64,000 nt of DNA from Azorinus chamasolen (taxonomy: Eukaryota > Mollusca > Bivalvia > Cardiida > Solecurtidae). The position numbers were made by a program, and so were the translations under genes. Shown here piece after piece: positions 9,901-24,900 of this stretch (its first letter is position 1; every line of letters begins with the position of its first letter). The notes below the pieces were generated by a model, which was not told the origin of the DNA, ran no database searches, and was given only the letters and a program-made list of their open reading frames with translations. Location of the stretch: assembly GCA_963576725.1 (NCBI GenBank), contig OY755242.1, positions 58,758,480-58,822,479 of the forward strand, read 5' to 3'.

Positions 9901-12900
9901 CACGACACCTCATTGATCTACGGCTTACAGCTAACCAATGAGGCGTCGTGTTATAAAATTCTCGGTGCATGACCCAAGATGGTCGCTGCTTGTCGAATTC
10001 AAAATATCGCTGAGAAAAAGGTTTGTTATGTTTCTTTTAAAATATTTTTTGAGACATTGAGCGTGGATTGTGACATTGTTTTATAGACTTGAGACGACTG
10101 TTGCTAAAAAGGTGTGATCATCGGGTTTTAGCCGTGTTTTACCCGTGGTAGATATACCGAAACAGTGCAATCAGATCTCTTCCGACTTTCACTTGATGGC
10201 TGTTTGAGGTTGGATATTTATTGCGATTTGGAAAGTATCGAAATGGCAGTAGTATTCCGGTAACAAGCATTCATTTGCAAAGGCATAAAAAGGAGTATTT
10301 ATGGAGTAAAGGGTTAAAATGTACTGTTTTGCAACATTTAAGTCAAGCCTAATCACCATTCGTATGTTGAAACTAGATATCTGCAATATAGTATGAAACA
10401 CAATACATTTGTACATACAAGGAACTGTTGTCTCGCATCAATAATCAATTCAAATAAGAATCATACCAGACCTCTATCTTTGAACTTTTTGTTAAGCAAT
10501 TTTTGTTGGTCTGAATCTAGTGACAGGCTCGAATTTAACACTTGCACACTCACAAAATGCAAGTTGTTTTAGCAGAATGCGTGTAGATTTTTAAACCACT
10601 CACAATTGTTTGCGAATAGAGAAAAAACCTCTTTATTGTAATAAAGTATGACATTGGACTCAAGACAAAGCCTAGTTTTTCAAATGAAAAACAAGTTACC
10701 TGTCTAATGTCGCATATAATCAAATCTCTCGACATAGTTGTACAGACATAATCAAACTCTGACTTAACTGCTTTCGTAACTGAATTTTAATCTAGAAGTC
10801 CGATGCCCGCAGTGTTCCCATTCATGTATACCGGTATATACCTATTTCATGTTCAGAATACTGAAATGATGTATACATTTTGAAAGAATGCATAAACTTT
10901 ACATGACATGCACGTAGGGGAGGAAAAAATCAGAAAAAAGTAAAAACAAAGTCTTGAAACGTATCTTCACTGGCATAAATCAATGAAAGTGAAACTAGCC
11001 ACCGTATCTGGCCAGACTGTAACTTCCGAGATTTCCGAATTTCCCTGTGTAATCACACATTCTCAGACATATGGCATTGTAATGATACTCGACGAGGGTA
11101 TCAAATGACTTTCGATTGTTTACTACAGTTATAACATGGCAGCGAAGAAGCAAGCAATCATTACTGGCCTTTGGAAAAAGGACTGGGAAAAAGAAACTAA
11201 TAAAGTCGTGCCGTCTGACACAGAAGTTGTTCCCCCCAAAATAGAAAGGTTGATGTGCGTATGATGAAAATTGAAAGCTATCAACCTAAAATTTTGTTGT
11301 ATTTGTTTTTTGCTAGTCAATTCCAAAAATTGCGAGGTGAAACTTTGGGCACTTGCAATTTTTTGCGTGTGGATTTTTTTTTCTAAATTCAAGCCCTGTA
11401 GTCAAACAAAACTCGGAACCCATTTTCAGTGGACCAGATTTCAAATGGCCCATTGAAAATCTTTCCAGAGATAAGAAGATATGTTTTACAAGTGGAATTG
11501 TATTTTGGAAAAAATATCATTGATATATGGACACTGTTCTTTTGTCCAGGATGTTTGTACATATTTATGTTAACTCTTTAAATGCGGGACATCCATCACT
11601 TGCAAACAGTGTAGACCCAGATCAGAGGGATCCTCTAGTAGTATTCTCTGTTTGTCATTCAAAATCCTCTAGCAAGTTTAAGCCTTTCATACTTAGTGAA
11701 ATCTATAGTTAAACACTGATGGGCTATTCCACTCTGAAAATTCAGCAAAGAAAGGTTTAATTGGTTGTATATATGCAGGTGCTATTCCCGGTTGCAAACA
11801 GCCCCTTGCTGGAGTATACACTAGAGTTCCTATGCTCGGGTGGTGTCCAGGAGATCTTTGTTGTATGTTGTCATCATGCAGACCAGGTGAAAGAACACCT
11901 AAGGTAAGAACAGATACAGTAAACCGTCTCCTAAACAAACACTCAAATAGCTAAGCATCAGTGTTAGTCTTAAACCTTTCTCTTATTGCATATTCATGTA
12001 AGAAATAATGACATCATGAATATTTATTAGCTGAATTTTATAATGGCATATGTACGCAGGTTTTTTGGTATTTTTAGAAAACTGTAGTGTCGGATCTATT
12101 ATAATTTCATAAGCAAACAGAGCAGAACCTGATTAGACAAGAGCCTCTGGTCTGGGTCTACTCTGTTTGCAAAGAGAAAAAGTGTTTGTACGGGGAAATG
12201 TTTAAGACAGGTGTCAGCTTCATGCAGGATGAAAGTCATGGAGAAAGCTCCCAAGTACCTTTTTGCATGACTTTCATCCATGCTTAACCCTTTTTGCATG
12301 ACTTTCATCCATGCTTAACCCTTTGCATCGTAGACAGGTCTTTGCAAACGGTGGACCCAGATCAAGTGGCTCTTGTAGGAGGCTGAGCTCTCTAATCAGG
12401 GTCTGCTTTGTTTCATTATTGAATAAAGTAGATCTACAGATTCTACAGTTTCTGTCATTGCCAAAAACCCTGTGATAATATGCCATTACAAAAGAAACAT
12501 CTAATAGATATTAATTATGTCAGTATTCCTTTCATGAATACCCATCAAGTAAAGAGTTCATTATATTTGTTAACACATTCCCTGTCCTGTGTATATACCC
12601 AATTTCAATACCTATAGAATATTCCTGGACACAGTAGTTTTAATGACATATGGAAGGTGGAACATTGTAGCCATTTTAGAAAGTTAAGAAACAGATCTTT
12701 CAAACTGCACTAGCAAACAGAGCAGACCCAGGTCAGACGACTCCTACAGGAACTGTCTGATCTGGGTTTACTCTGTTTGCAAATGCTTGAAAACACATTT
12801 ATATGAAGGAAAGGATTAAAGGTATATTCATGGAGCAAAGGGTTAAAGACAGTTTCTAATTAACTGCTTTTATACTAGTGGCATAGTAGTGTTCATCAAT

Positions 12901-15900
12901 GAAAATCTTTGGGATCCAGACGAGACTCTGTGTAAGTCAAAATCTTATCAGGATTTAACCCTTTCCTCCATGAATATTCATGTAAGAAATAAAGACGTCA
13001 TCGACATAAATAATAATTAGATTTATTTGTTATAGACATGGACACTGGCATTTTTAGCCATGGCAGAAACTGTAGAATCATACCTATATTTTATCATATT
13101 AAGCAAACAGAGCAGACCCTGATCAGATTGCTCCTATAGGAGCTGTCTGATCTGGGTCTACTCTGTTTGCAAAGGCATAGAAAGGTGTATTTATGGAGTA
13201 AAGGGTTAAACTGTTTGATACTCTGACTGCATTTTTCAAAAGAAATAATTACTTTCAGAATTACAGCAGACTGCAGTTTTTGTAGAAGACAATTAGTTAG
13301 AGTACATTGGTGTTAAACTGATTTCTTTGCAAGCATTGCTAATTGAGTACTTGATACATATTTAAGCAGTTTGTTTACTTTCACAGGAACTCAAGATGGA
13401 ATGAAAAAAGCTCTCCATGTAGTGTAGTCCCAATTGTATCTGATGGCTGTTTGTCCATGGGGGATGCTCTGCGGGACATAGATGCAAAAAACCTCATCCG
13501 CAGTGACTTTGTTCTCGTCTATGGAGATTTTGTTTCAAATATTAAACTACAGACCATTATAAAAGAGCACAAGTAAGATGCAAATACAATTGAATTTTAA
13601 AATCTTGAACTTGAATAACTCCAACTTCGATATAACTCAAGTTAAAAATTTGGTACCTACCAATATTCACAGTACAGAATTGACCTAGAATGTATGGCTA
13701 TGCATATCTCAAAACACATGTGACAGCTTAATGCAGGTCGAAAGTAATGCTGAAAGCTCCAGTAGACCTTACTTTAGACCTGCATTAAGCTGTGAACTTG
13801 AAAAATTGTTCAGATTAGAAATTGAATGGCTCGAACATCTGTGATCTTGAAGTAATTTGTATGGTCCCTTGGAGTTGAACGTGATATTGAGGCTCCACTG
13901 TACATAAAGAGTTTGTTTTCTCTATACATAATAACTCTTTCATCATAGAGTCACCTTTTGACCCTTTGCTAAGAGAATAAACCCAGATGAGTTGTTTCCA
14001 ATTGGAGTCATCTAATAAGGTTCTTCTCTGGTTGCTTATGAACTACATGTAGTATAGATCTGATTCTACAGTTTCTGCTATGATAAAAAAACTCCCTTAT
14101 TAGTAATGTCATTTCATATGGTTATTATTTCTTACATGAACATTCATGAGGTAATGGATTAAAACTTTGATGTTGGCGATACTTTTGTAGCCATTGCACA
14201 TACATACTTCAAACTCATTTTTAGGGGGTCACTTGTAAAGGTCAAGGTCATACATCAAGGTCAAAGGTCAAATTAGAGTGCATCGCGTTTCACACACACA
14301 TATTGTTTGTGTCAAGTTTTTAAACCCTACAACTGAATCCAAACTGTTTGACAGTGAGAATTTTGCCCTTTTTTAGCTTGACTATTTGAAGAATAGTCGA
14401 GCTATCCTACTCGCGTCCGCGTCACACCTTGGTTAAGGTTTTTGTTAAAGTACTTTTTTTCCCTCTACCCTTTGGAACAAAGCTTTGAAACTTGGAACAC
14501 TTCTTTACCACCACAAGCTTCATCTGTATACAAGAGTACACAACTCTGTCATGCATTTTGACAGAATTATGGCCCTTTTTAACTTAGAATTTTTGGTTAA
14601 GGTTTTTGTTAAAGTCCACTTTTTGCCTCTAACCTTTGGAATAAAGCTTTGAAATTTGGAACACTTGTTCACCACCACAATCTCCATCTGTAGGCAAGAG
14701 TACATAACTCTGTCAAGCATAATGACAGAATTATGACCCTTTTTAACTTAGAACTTTTGGTTAAAGTTTTTGTTAAAGTCCACTTATTTACATAACCCTT
14801 TGAGATAAAGCTTTAAAACTTGGAACACTTGTTCACCATCACAAACTTCATCTTAAGGCAAGAGTACATAACTCTGTCAAGCATTTTGTCAGAATTATGG
14901 TCCTTTTTAACTGAGATTTTTTTGTTAAGGTTTTTGTTAAAGTCCACTTATTTACATAACCCTTTGAGATAAAGCTTTGAAACTTGGATCACTTGTTAAC
15001 CACCACAAGCTTCATATGTAGGCAAGAGTACATAACTCTGTCAAGCATTTTGACAGAATTATGGCCCTTTTAACTTATTTTTGGTTAAGGTTTTTGTTAA
15101 AGTCCACTTATTTACATAACCCTTTGAGATTATGAAAGCTTTGAAACTTGGAACACTTGTTTTTTAACCATCACATGATTCATCTGTAGGCAAGAGTACA
15201 TTACTCTGTCAAGCATATTAACAGAAATTATTGCCCTATTTTACTTAAGTTTTTCTCTTTCATTAAAAGTTCAAAGAGATCCTACATCCTGAATACTATG
15301 AAAGATATTTCGCTGAGACTTTGATTACTTGCTTCTAGTATCATTGGACACTATTTTAGTCCACTATCAAGCATTTTACACTTACAATTGTGAGAATAGT
15401 CGAGCGCGCTGTCCTGTGACAGCTCTTGTTTTTGCCTTTTATTAGCTCACCAGAGCACAAAGTGCTCAGGGTGAGCTTTTGTGATTGCCTGATGTTCGTC
15501 GTCAGTCGTCCCGCTTCAACAATTTGAACCTTTAAAAATCTTCTCCTCTGAATCTACAGGGTTCTCAGCTTTCATCTTTGGCACATAGCATCATCTGTAG
15601 GTCCTCTACAAAAGTTGTATAAATTATGCCCCTGGAGTCAAAATTGGCCCCACCCTGGGGGTGTTAAGTTTTCAATAGAAACATATACATGTAGTGAAAA
15701 CTTTGAAAATCTTCTCCTCTGAAACTGGAAGGTTCTCAACTTTCATATTTGGCACATAGCATCATATTCACATTCTCTACAAAAGTTATATAAATTATAC
15801 CCCTGGGGTCAAAATTGGCCCCGTCCCAGGGGTGGCCAGTTTTTTGAAGCAGACTGTTGTTTAAGTTTTCTTTAACACTAGCAGAGTGTTGGGTTCACTT

Positions 15901-18900
15901 AGTAGTTATAGGCATAGGGAAAGCTTTAAAAATCTACTTGTCAAAAACTACAAGTCCCAGAGCTTAGATATTTGGTGTATAGATTTACTTAGTATATCTT
16001 TATAAATTTTGTAAATATCATAGTTCTGAGGTTAAATTTGGCCCTGCCCTGCCCTGTGGATTATACTTTACAATAGACTTCTACAGTCTAAGGGTTTCTC
16101 TCTATCTTGGACTGCAGATAGCCTGGGTTAGTCATATGCAGTTACTGGAGTCACAGGTCAAGTTCCTGTTCACTGTTATGTTGTCTGCTTCAGAATTATT
16201 GTCTGTTCACACGGTTTTTAACCCATTCCCTCATAGGCTATTTTTAGATCATACCTCTTTCAATAAATCTACCTAAAATGAGCATTAATTAGAGAAAAGG
16301 AAAATTTCAGAATTGTGTAAATTTGAAACCATTGTGATAAATAGAGCATTTGCTCCTATGGGACAAATGCTCTATTTATCACAATGGTTTCATAAATTGA
16401 CTATTACAGAGGCATACAATGGTACATTTATGGAATAAAGGGTTAGTGCATATCAATCTTACAATTAACTCTCTTGTACAAACCACATATATTTACATTC
16501 GCCCTGCAACATCCTTATATAACCTTATTCTAAAAAGAAAGTTGCATTTTCCCATGAACGTTCATTTCAATACCGGTTTGAGCCGGTTCTCCTTTTCCCA
16601 GAAAATTTGAAATGTGGCATCTTCTTACTGAGAATTATCGCTTGAATACATAATATTGCCAACTTTAACAGCCGTGGCGTATCAAAATATATTATCAAGT
16701 AATGAGTGAAGCATAAATAAGTCAATGTCCTTACCGTTAACAAAGAAAAATCCGAGAATAAAATCCAACGTTGTGACCCGCTTTCGATCAAGCATGGCGG
16801 GTGAGTAAATTGGCTTCGACACCGCGACCTACATTTAAGAAGATGCTTTAATACCAACATTTCGTAAATATATATGATTTGAAATATCTCGATAATCTTT
16901 TCTTTAAACATAGCTGGACAATTTACTGATTAAAATCTTGTATTCATTCTATATTTATAATATGTGTTTGGGACTATTTTTCATACCATATATAGAGATC
17001 CTACTACGTTACAAACGAACCTGGCAACGACCTAGATAGCGGCTATTACGTGACCGGTATATAATATTTAAAAAAAATCCGTTGAAATATAAGAAATACA
17101 ATGGAATATAAATATAAGAAATAAATGACGTGCTCCCGGTGTTCATGAGGTTATGCAACCGCATAGCTTTACGAGCAAAGATTCACGTGAAGCCCTTTGG
17201 GCTTCACTAACTTTGCTCGTAAAGCTATGCGTTGCATAACCTCATGAACACCGGAAGCACATCATTCATTTCTTAAATGAAGTTCACATATGCATCAGAT
17301 CAGAATCCAAACTGTGTGCAAATTAGAAATCACCTCTTAAACTGGAATTTCTCAGCTTTCATATTGGCACGTAGCATCATCTTGTTTTTATTTTGTGGAC
17401 AATATACATGTACTTATAATATGTTTACTTAAGCCTTTCCCTCATATAAATGACTTTTCATGCATTTGCAAACAGAACAGACCTAAATCAGACGGCTCCT
17501 ATAGCAGCTGTCTGATCAGGGTCTGATCTGTTTGTCAATGGAATTTGAAATATGTTTCTTTACTTTCTAAAATGGCTATACTGTCCTACTTTCCATATTT
17601 CATTACAACAATTTTGTCCATGAATATTCACTAGGTATTGAAATTTTGAATAAACATAGAACAGGGGAAGGGTTAAAAGTACATCAATCTTAAGATAAGA
17701 TATGAATAATAATATGAACTCATGAAGATGTAATGAAAATATCTGAAATTTTGAACATAAGTATAGATTAATTTATTCTTTCTGAATTAAAATTGGCCCC
17801 ACCCCAGGGCCGGCTAGTTTTCTATAGAAACATATAGTGAAATCTTTGAAAATCTTCTCTCCTGATTGTCTGGTCCATTCTGGCCCTCTTGTTATCAATA
17901 GTATGCAACAATAGTTGATACTTGGATGCAGAGAGATGTCCAGGTACTTGGAGTCTCATCAGAATTCAAACTGTTTGTCATTCTTGTAAAGAGTTAAATG
18001 CCTTTTGTTTCAATGTATTCTTGCCAAGTACTGTAAAACAGGTTATATTCGCGTCATGATTATTTCGCGTAAATGTGATTTTGTATTAATTCGCGTCATG
18101 ATGATTTCGCTACGGCGTCCATCTCGCTAAATTAACATAACGGAAATAAAAACGTATAAAACTCTGCCGAACGCTGTAAAAAGGGCTAAGAATAAATTTC
18201 TGCCGAATGTATGTAACTGCCGTCGGCAATTTAGGGGTTATCAATCGATAATATATAGGTTGCGTTTAGGTCTGTATTTACCAATATTCAATTTTGTAAT
18301 TGTTTTGAGAACTTTACCCAAAACTCGGATGTATGGCACAGCGTGACACACCGGTCTACTGATGAAATGGTGGAAATGTAAGCAACAAGTTATTTACCAT
18401 TTATTACTTCGAGGTCGTATTTGGATCGAAACTGTCTGCAAAAGAAATGGTTATCACGATTTGTCCATTATGAGGCTAAAGGTTAAATCAGTGCCCCTAT
18501 TGAAACTTGGATGGTAGACGTGTGAAAACAAATTGATAAGTTTGTGTATACGTGTTGATCTGTTAAACGCCGCTTGGCATAAACCGGAATTCAATAGTCA
18601 AAATGAGTGAATTGTTTTTCACAAACACATAGAGTCAAAACTGTTTCAAAAGTCCGTAATTGTACAAAAACAACCAGATGTTATCTACGACAATTTACCA
18701 CTTGCCGTACATGTATACATGTACATGAATGTATATAAGAGTTACTTCCCTTTTCACGGAGATCAATGAAGAAGAGAAACATTCTTCCATTTTTCGGTCT
18801 GTATAATTATTTAATCACTTTTTTGTTTACTAAACAAACTATATATGGAAGCAATACACTTCATCCAACATTTGTGTTGAACGAAGAATTTTAAGAATGC

Positions 18901-21900
18901 AGAATACACATGGCGACGACGTGATAAATCTGACCATATTCCGGATTTACCAATTTCGGATGTTACTCCATTTTATACTTGTTACTGATTTATTAGCGAA
19001 AATATTGAATTCGCGGGGCAACGCATTCGCGAATTAGCGCGAAATATATATTGTCCCTAATAAAACCTGTTTTACAGTAATTTCATGATTTATTCAATGT
19101 CAGTTACTTGTATATACAGTAAAAAACCCTCTAAACCAAACTACATGTCATTATAAATATCGGCCTTGGGGACAGATGGCAGCTTAATGCAGGGTGAAAG
19201 TAATGCAGAAAGCTCCTCTAGATTTTCATCCCGCATTAAGCAGCCAATTGCCAAAAAGTACCTAAATTATTCTCTACTAAAATTAAGGTTTAGAGAGGTA
19301 GTACTGTATATTGAGAGGAATAGATAATACAATGTATGTGTCAATTAACCCTTTCCTTGTCCTATGTTTATTTCAAATTTCAAAACCTACTGAATATTCA
19401 TGGAAAAAAATAGTTATAATGAAATATAGAAGGTGAGCAAACAGAGCAGACCCTGATACCGTCTTATCAGGGTCTGCTCTGTTTGCAACTGCGTGAGATC
19501 ACGTTTATTATGAGGGAAAGGGTTAAAGCTACTTTATTTCTCCACCAAACTCAATGTTGTGACCACTCTTTAGAATGTCTCTTTGAAATGGTTCAAGAGA
19601 GTGGTCACATCACAGGGTTTGTGGAGAAGTGAAGATTTGAGTATTTGAATTATCCATTATGCACCAACAAATAATCTAGCAGAGCAAGAGCCATCTAATC
19701 TGGGTCTGATCTGTTGACAAAGATGTTAAAAGGTGAAGCTGTGGAGTATAGGGATAAGCATACAGAACAGATCCTGATCAGCCAAACCCTTGCTGTTTGC
19801 CAAGGTGTTAAAAATATGTTTATTAACCCTTTCCCTGTTCTACATTTTTTCCAAATTTCAATACCTACTGAATATTTATGGACAAAATAGTTATAGTGAA
19901 ATGTGGAAGGTGAAACATTGTAACCATTTTAGAAACTAAAGAAACAGATCTTTTTAAATTCCATTAGCAAACAGAGTAGACCCAGATCAGACGGCTCCTA
20001 TAGGAGCCATCTGATGTAGGGTGGACTCTGTTTGCAGATGCGTTTAAAGGCGTTTACATGAAGGAAAGGGTTAAGTACCGGGTTATTGTAGAGTTAAAGG
20101 GTTAAGTACCGGGTTATTGTAGAGTTAAAGGGTTAAGTATCGGGTTATTGTAGAGTTGTTTCTGTGTGACAGTGTGATATATAGATGTTTTACTATGTGC
20201 TTGAAGGGAGAGACGAGAGAAAGACAAGTCTGCCATCATGACAATGCTATTTCGACAAACCCCACCAGGTCATATGACGAGATGTTCAGAAGACGATGTT
20301 GTAGTTGCAGTAGATAACAGCACACAGAATGTGATACATTACCAAAAAGTGCCGGAACTGTAAAAGAGTTCAATTCCCAGTGGTATGGCAACCTCATTTT
20401 ACAAGAATTCATGACTTCATGAATATTAATGAGAATAATTGTTGATCTGGCATATGAACACAAGAAGTTTATTGGTAGAAACTGTAGGATCAGATTTATT
20501 TTACTTCATAAGCAAACAGAGCAAGCCCTGATCAGATGGCTCCTACTAACTCTGTTTGCAAAGGTATCAGAAGGCTTTTCTATGAGGTAAAGGGTTACAG
20601 CAATAGAATTTGATTGTTAACACCCCCTGCCATGTGAATGCGAGTGAATGATTGTGCATTGTAATATTTTGACACCAAATCTCCTTCCTCAGGTTTGTAA
20701 GCTGAACAGATCAGTTTGATAACTGTAAATTAGACTGATAGAGTAACAGCTTTATCTGGATCTGTTCTATTTGCCTAAGCTAAGTTTTCCATGGCAGAAA
20801 CTGTAGAATTATATCTACAGAGTTTCACAAGCTAACAAGTCTACAGGGGCCATCTGATTTTGGTCTTCTCTGTTTACAAATGTTTGAAAGGGCGTTTCTA
20901 TGAGGTTAAGGGTTTAAAAGATGTTTAAACTGATGAAATTGTTGATAAAAAGGAATCAGTTAATTTCTTAACCCTTAAGTCTTTACCTCCTGAATGTTTA
21001 TGTAAGAATAATAACATCAAGGGTATTAATTAGAAGATATTTTATAATGGCATTAAACTTTGGAATTCTTTGCCATGGCAGAGAGCATACGGTGAGCTCT
21101 GTAATGTTTCATAAACAAACAGAGCAGAGCCTGATATTAGTGCTACTACAGGAGCGTCACATTTTGCAAAGGCATTAACAGATTTGTCTGGGGAGTGAAG
21201 GGTCATTTAAAACTGTGTGATTTGAGACTCATCCTTTTGCTATCCTGAAATTCTGTGCATGTTACACTTGTTTTCTCAGGAGATTCTAACAGAGCATAAG
21301 GATGTGCAGATTCGCTATGACCTGCTGGATGCTAACATTAGTATATGTAGTCCCCAGGTGCCACAGCTCTTCACTGATAACTTTGACTACGAGAACAGAG
21401 ACAGTTTTGTACGAGGCATTTTGATCAATGAAGAGGTAAGATATAATGTTAAACTCTCCAAAAATGGAAATTAAATAAGAGTGTATTCAGATCGCATGTT
21501 TGCCTTTAGATTCAGAGGCCTAGGTAAGATTCATAAATTAAAACATTTTTAAGAATAGTTCCTTTTTTTCTCCACCAATGCCTATGATGTGACGACTCTT
21601 TAGAATTGTCCCTTCGAGATGATTCACAAGTGGTCATGACATAGGGTTTGGTGGAGAAATGGAAAATTTAGTGTTTTAATATTTACCTGTCTATTGTTTC
21701 ATTAGAGTGCTGAAGGTTAATGCCTTTTAACGTTTTTGCAAACAAAGATGATCCAGATCGGACAGCTTTTGAAGGAGCTGTCTTATCAGACTCTGCTCTG
21801 TTTGCTTAGAAAATGGTATAGATTTGATTCTATAATTTGTGACATGGTAAAAAATGTGTGTGTTCATAATGGTGTTGTCAAATACAGGTCATTGATATTC

Positions 21901-24900
21901 ATGATGTTACATCTTACATGAGTTTTCATTTGATATTCATGTAAAAATAATGACATTATTAATATCTATAAGCTGAAAATTTATCATGGGATATAATCAG
22001 AGGTTTTTTTGGTAGAATCTGTAGAATCAGATCTATATTATTTCATAAACAAACATAACAGACCTTCATCAGATGGCCCTCTGATCTGGGTCTACTGTTT
22101 GCAAATGTGTGAAAAGGCATTTATATGAAGGACAGGGTTAAATGGGTGTTTCTGCAATAATTGTTTTGCCGTTGTAACCTTTGGGAAAATTTTTGTCAAG
22201 AACACAGTGAAGAAGGCCTCTAATCTTGGTCCACATTGTTTTCCCATGTCCTGTTGTCCCTTTACTCCATATATACACATTTTTATCCTTTTGCATGCAA
22301 ACAGAGTATATCCTGTAGGAGCTGTCTGATCAGGGTCTGCTTCATTTGCTTATGGAATGATATAGATCTAATTCTACAGTCAAAATGCTTTTGTTCATAT
22401 ATCACTTTCAATATTCAGTTAATTGATATTTTCTTACATGGCTATTCATGAAGTAAAGGGTTAACCCATTCCCTCTTAAGACTATTTTTTTTACCAAACC
22501 TCTTTAAATAAATCTATTGAAAAGGAGCTTTTAGCAGAAAAAATGAAAAATAGAGAATTGTGTAGTTTTGAAACCATTGTGATAAGTTTTACAGAGGTGT
22601 CAGTATGAGGGAATGGGTGAAGGACACTTGACACAAAAGGGTTTAGACTGCTGTGCAGTTACTAGAAATATTTAACACATGTTTTCTGTTCAAACAGATT
22701 ATGGGAAATACAATACAGATGCATCTTGTCACAGACGCCTATGCAGCCAGAATATCTAACCTTCAAATGTATGATGCCGTCAGGTAAGCTGCAGTCAGAG
22801 CGACAGTTAATATACACAACAGGGCTCAAACTGAAGCTAGCTTTCCATCAGGGAGATGTATAGTGGGATTCAGGGAAATCTTTCAGTCCTGATTTTGTAT
22901 CTCTCTATATGTTCTATATATTTAAGTTTCTCCGTGAGCTCAGAATAGTCTCACAAATCAACGTTTAGCTTGAGCACTGAACAAGTCCTTATTCTCATCT
23001 CCCTATAGTAATGTCTATGTACGAGGGGTGTTCCAAAAATAATGTCACTTGCATCGGTGCTCATATAGCGGAAGTGCTTTTGTTCATTTTAATTTGCTCT
23101 GCCCTTCAAAATACTCTCCGCCAGCCAGAATACACCTTTTTAGCCGGTCAATCCATTTTTGGAAGCATTTTTCATACTCTTCAATGGGGACACCCATCAG
23201 ACACTGATAAACAGCAGATCCAAGGGCATTTCTCGAATTGTATCTCCTTCCAGATAAATGATATTTAAGTTTTGGAAAGAGAAAATAGTCGCAGGGGGCC
23301 AAGTCTGGCGAATACGGAGGGTGCGGAAGGACGGTAACCTTCTCTGACTCCAAAAAGTCAGTCACAATACGTGCCTTGTGAGCGGGTGCATTATCATGCA
23401 AAAGTCGGACATACTTAAGTCCTGTTTTGGGGCGGCTACTTTTGTAGTAGTTCTTCAATTTTCTCAGAACAACGTTTTTATAGAACTTGCCTGTGACCGT
23501 TCTGCCTTTTGGCACCGGGATTTGAATAGCTGGACCCTTATTAGTGAAAAAAATAGCATACAAAACCTTCTTTACCGTTCGTATTCGTTTGGCAATACTT
23601 GGGCGTCTGGCATTTTTAGTGGCCCATATTCGGTTGGAAACCTTCCGCTTTGGTTCAAAATAATACACACAGGTCTCATCACCAGTGACTATATTATCAA
23701 AAGCCTTTTTACTATATTTTGGGTACATTTTGAGAAGTTTTTTTGCCATTGTTACACGCGTCTTCTTTTGCTCATCCGTTAACAAATGGGGTATCCATCT
23801 TGCATTTATCTTTTTAACTTTTAGGTGTTTCTTCAAAATTGCATGAACTCTTGCTAACGACAAGTTTGTCATTCGAGCCAATTGTCTTACGGTGAATCGA
23901 GCATCAGTTTTGAGGATATTTCGGATTTTTTCTATGTTACCTTTGGTCGTAGTTGTTGCAGGACGACCTGGGCGAGCAGCATCTTTCAGTTGCTGCTGCC
24001 CAGCACTAAATTTAGCTACCCACCTACAAACAGTCCTGTGGGACATTTGGCCCTCCCCATAAATGTCACACACCTCGCGGTGAATATCTACAGCCTTTAT
24101 GCCGAGTAATGACCTACCTTTTATATAGGCCCTAATTTCAAGAACATTTTCAGCTCGTTTTCCTGTCATTTTGTGTATAGTCTAACGAATAGGCTATGAA
24201 ACGATGTACACTGTACCGAGGCAAGTGAACGTGTGGACGAGATATTTACCTGTGTCACGAGCCAGTGATCACTCAATCGACACGAGGTGGTTTTGTGCAT
24301 GAATTGCACGATTTCCGCGAAATAAAGCACAGATGACATTATTTATGGAACACCCCTCGTACAGATTTGAAAAGTGGATTATGTTAAACCCTTTACTTTA
24401 TTGGATATGTCTTTTAGCACCTTTGTAAACAGAGTAGACTTCGATCAGATGGCTCCTATAGGAGCTATCTGAGCAGGGTTTGCTCTATTTAGTAATGAAG
24501 TGATAAAACAGGAATCTGCAGTTTGTGCCATGGTAAAAAAAACTCCTTGTTCTGGATGCCATTTTAAAAAATCAGTCATTTGATATTTATAATTAGTCTT
24601 GGGTGAATATTCATGAAGTTAATGGTAACAGTATGGACGAGGTTGTAGTTCTATTTTTAATCTGCAAATGTACAAGAAAATTGTTTGCCTCTAAGACAAT
24701 GACAGATTACGTATGTTAAGGGTTGTTTGGTAAATAATTCTTTACAAGAATTGTGATAATAATACATCTTGTTCTTGAAGAAATGACATACTGTTTGATA
24801 TGGTGCAAATTTTGTTACTGGGACTCAAAAAAATACCTCACTTTTTATGCCCCCATAGACGATAGTCGGGGGGCATATTGTTTTTGCCCTGTCTGTCTGT

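Larger units (their letters stand above)
15442..17891 (+). mobile_element. Hairpin-ended element, AGCTCACC family, holding nested MITEs
   Basis: Starts TTAGCTCACCAGAGCACAAA (hairpin with GGGTGAGCT). Cores carry TCCTCTACAAAAGTT and TCAAAATTGGCCCC. It ends CCATTCTGGCCCTCTTG. It is interrupted by PB-B (16218-16445), a hairpin element (17114-17275) and PB-A2 (17429-17676). Confidence 0.7.

Noticed and set aside
20340..20383. Programmed frameshifting in EIF2B5 exon 4
   Set aside because: No slippery site or downstream structure is evident, the family is not known to frameshift, and an indel error is simpler.
23011..24109. Plus-strand ORFs over the mariner
   Set aside because: Antisense shadows of the intact transposase.
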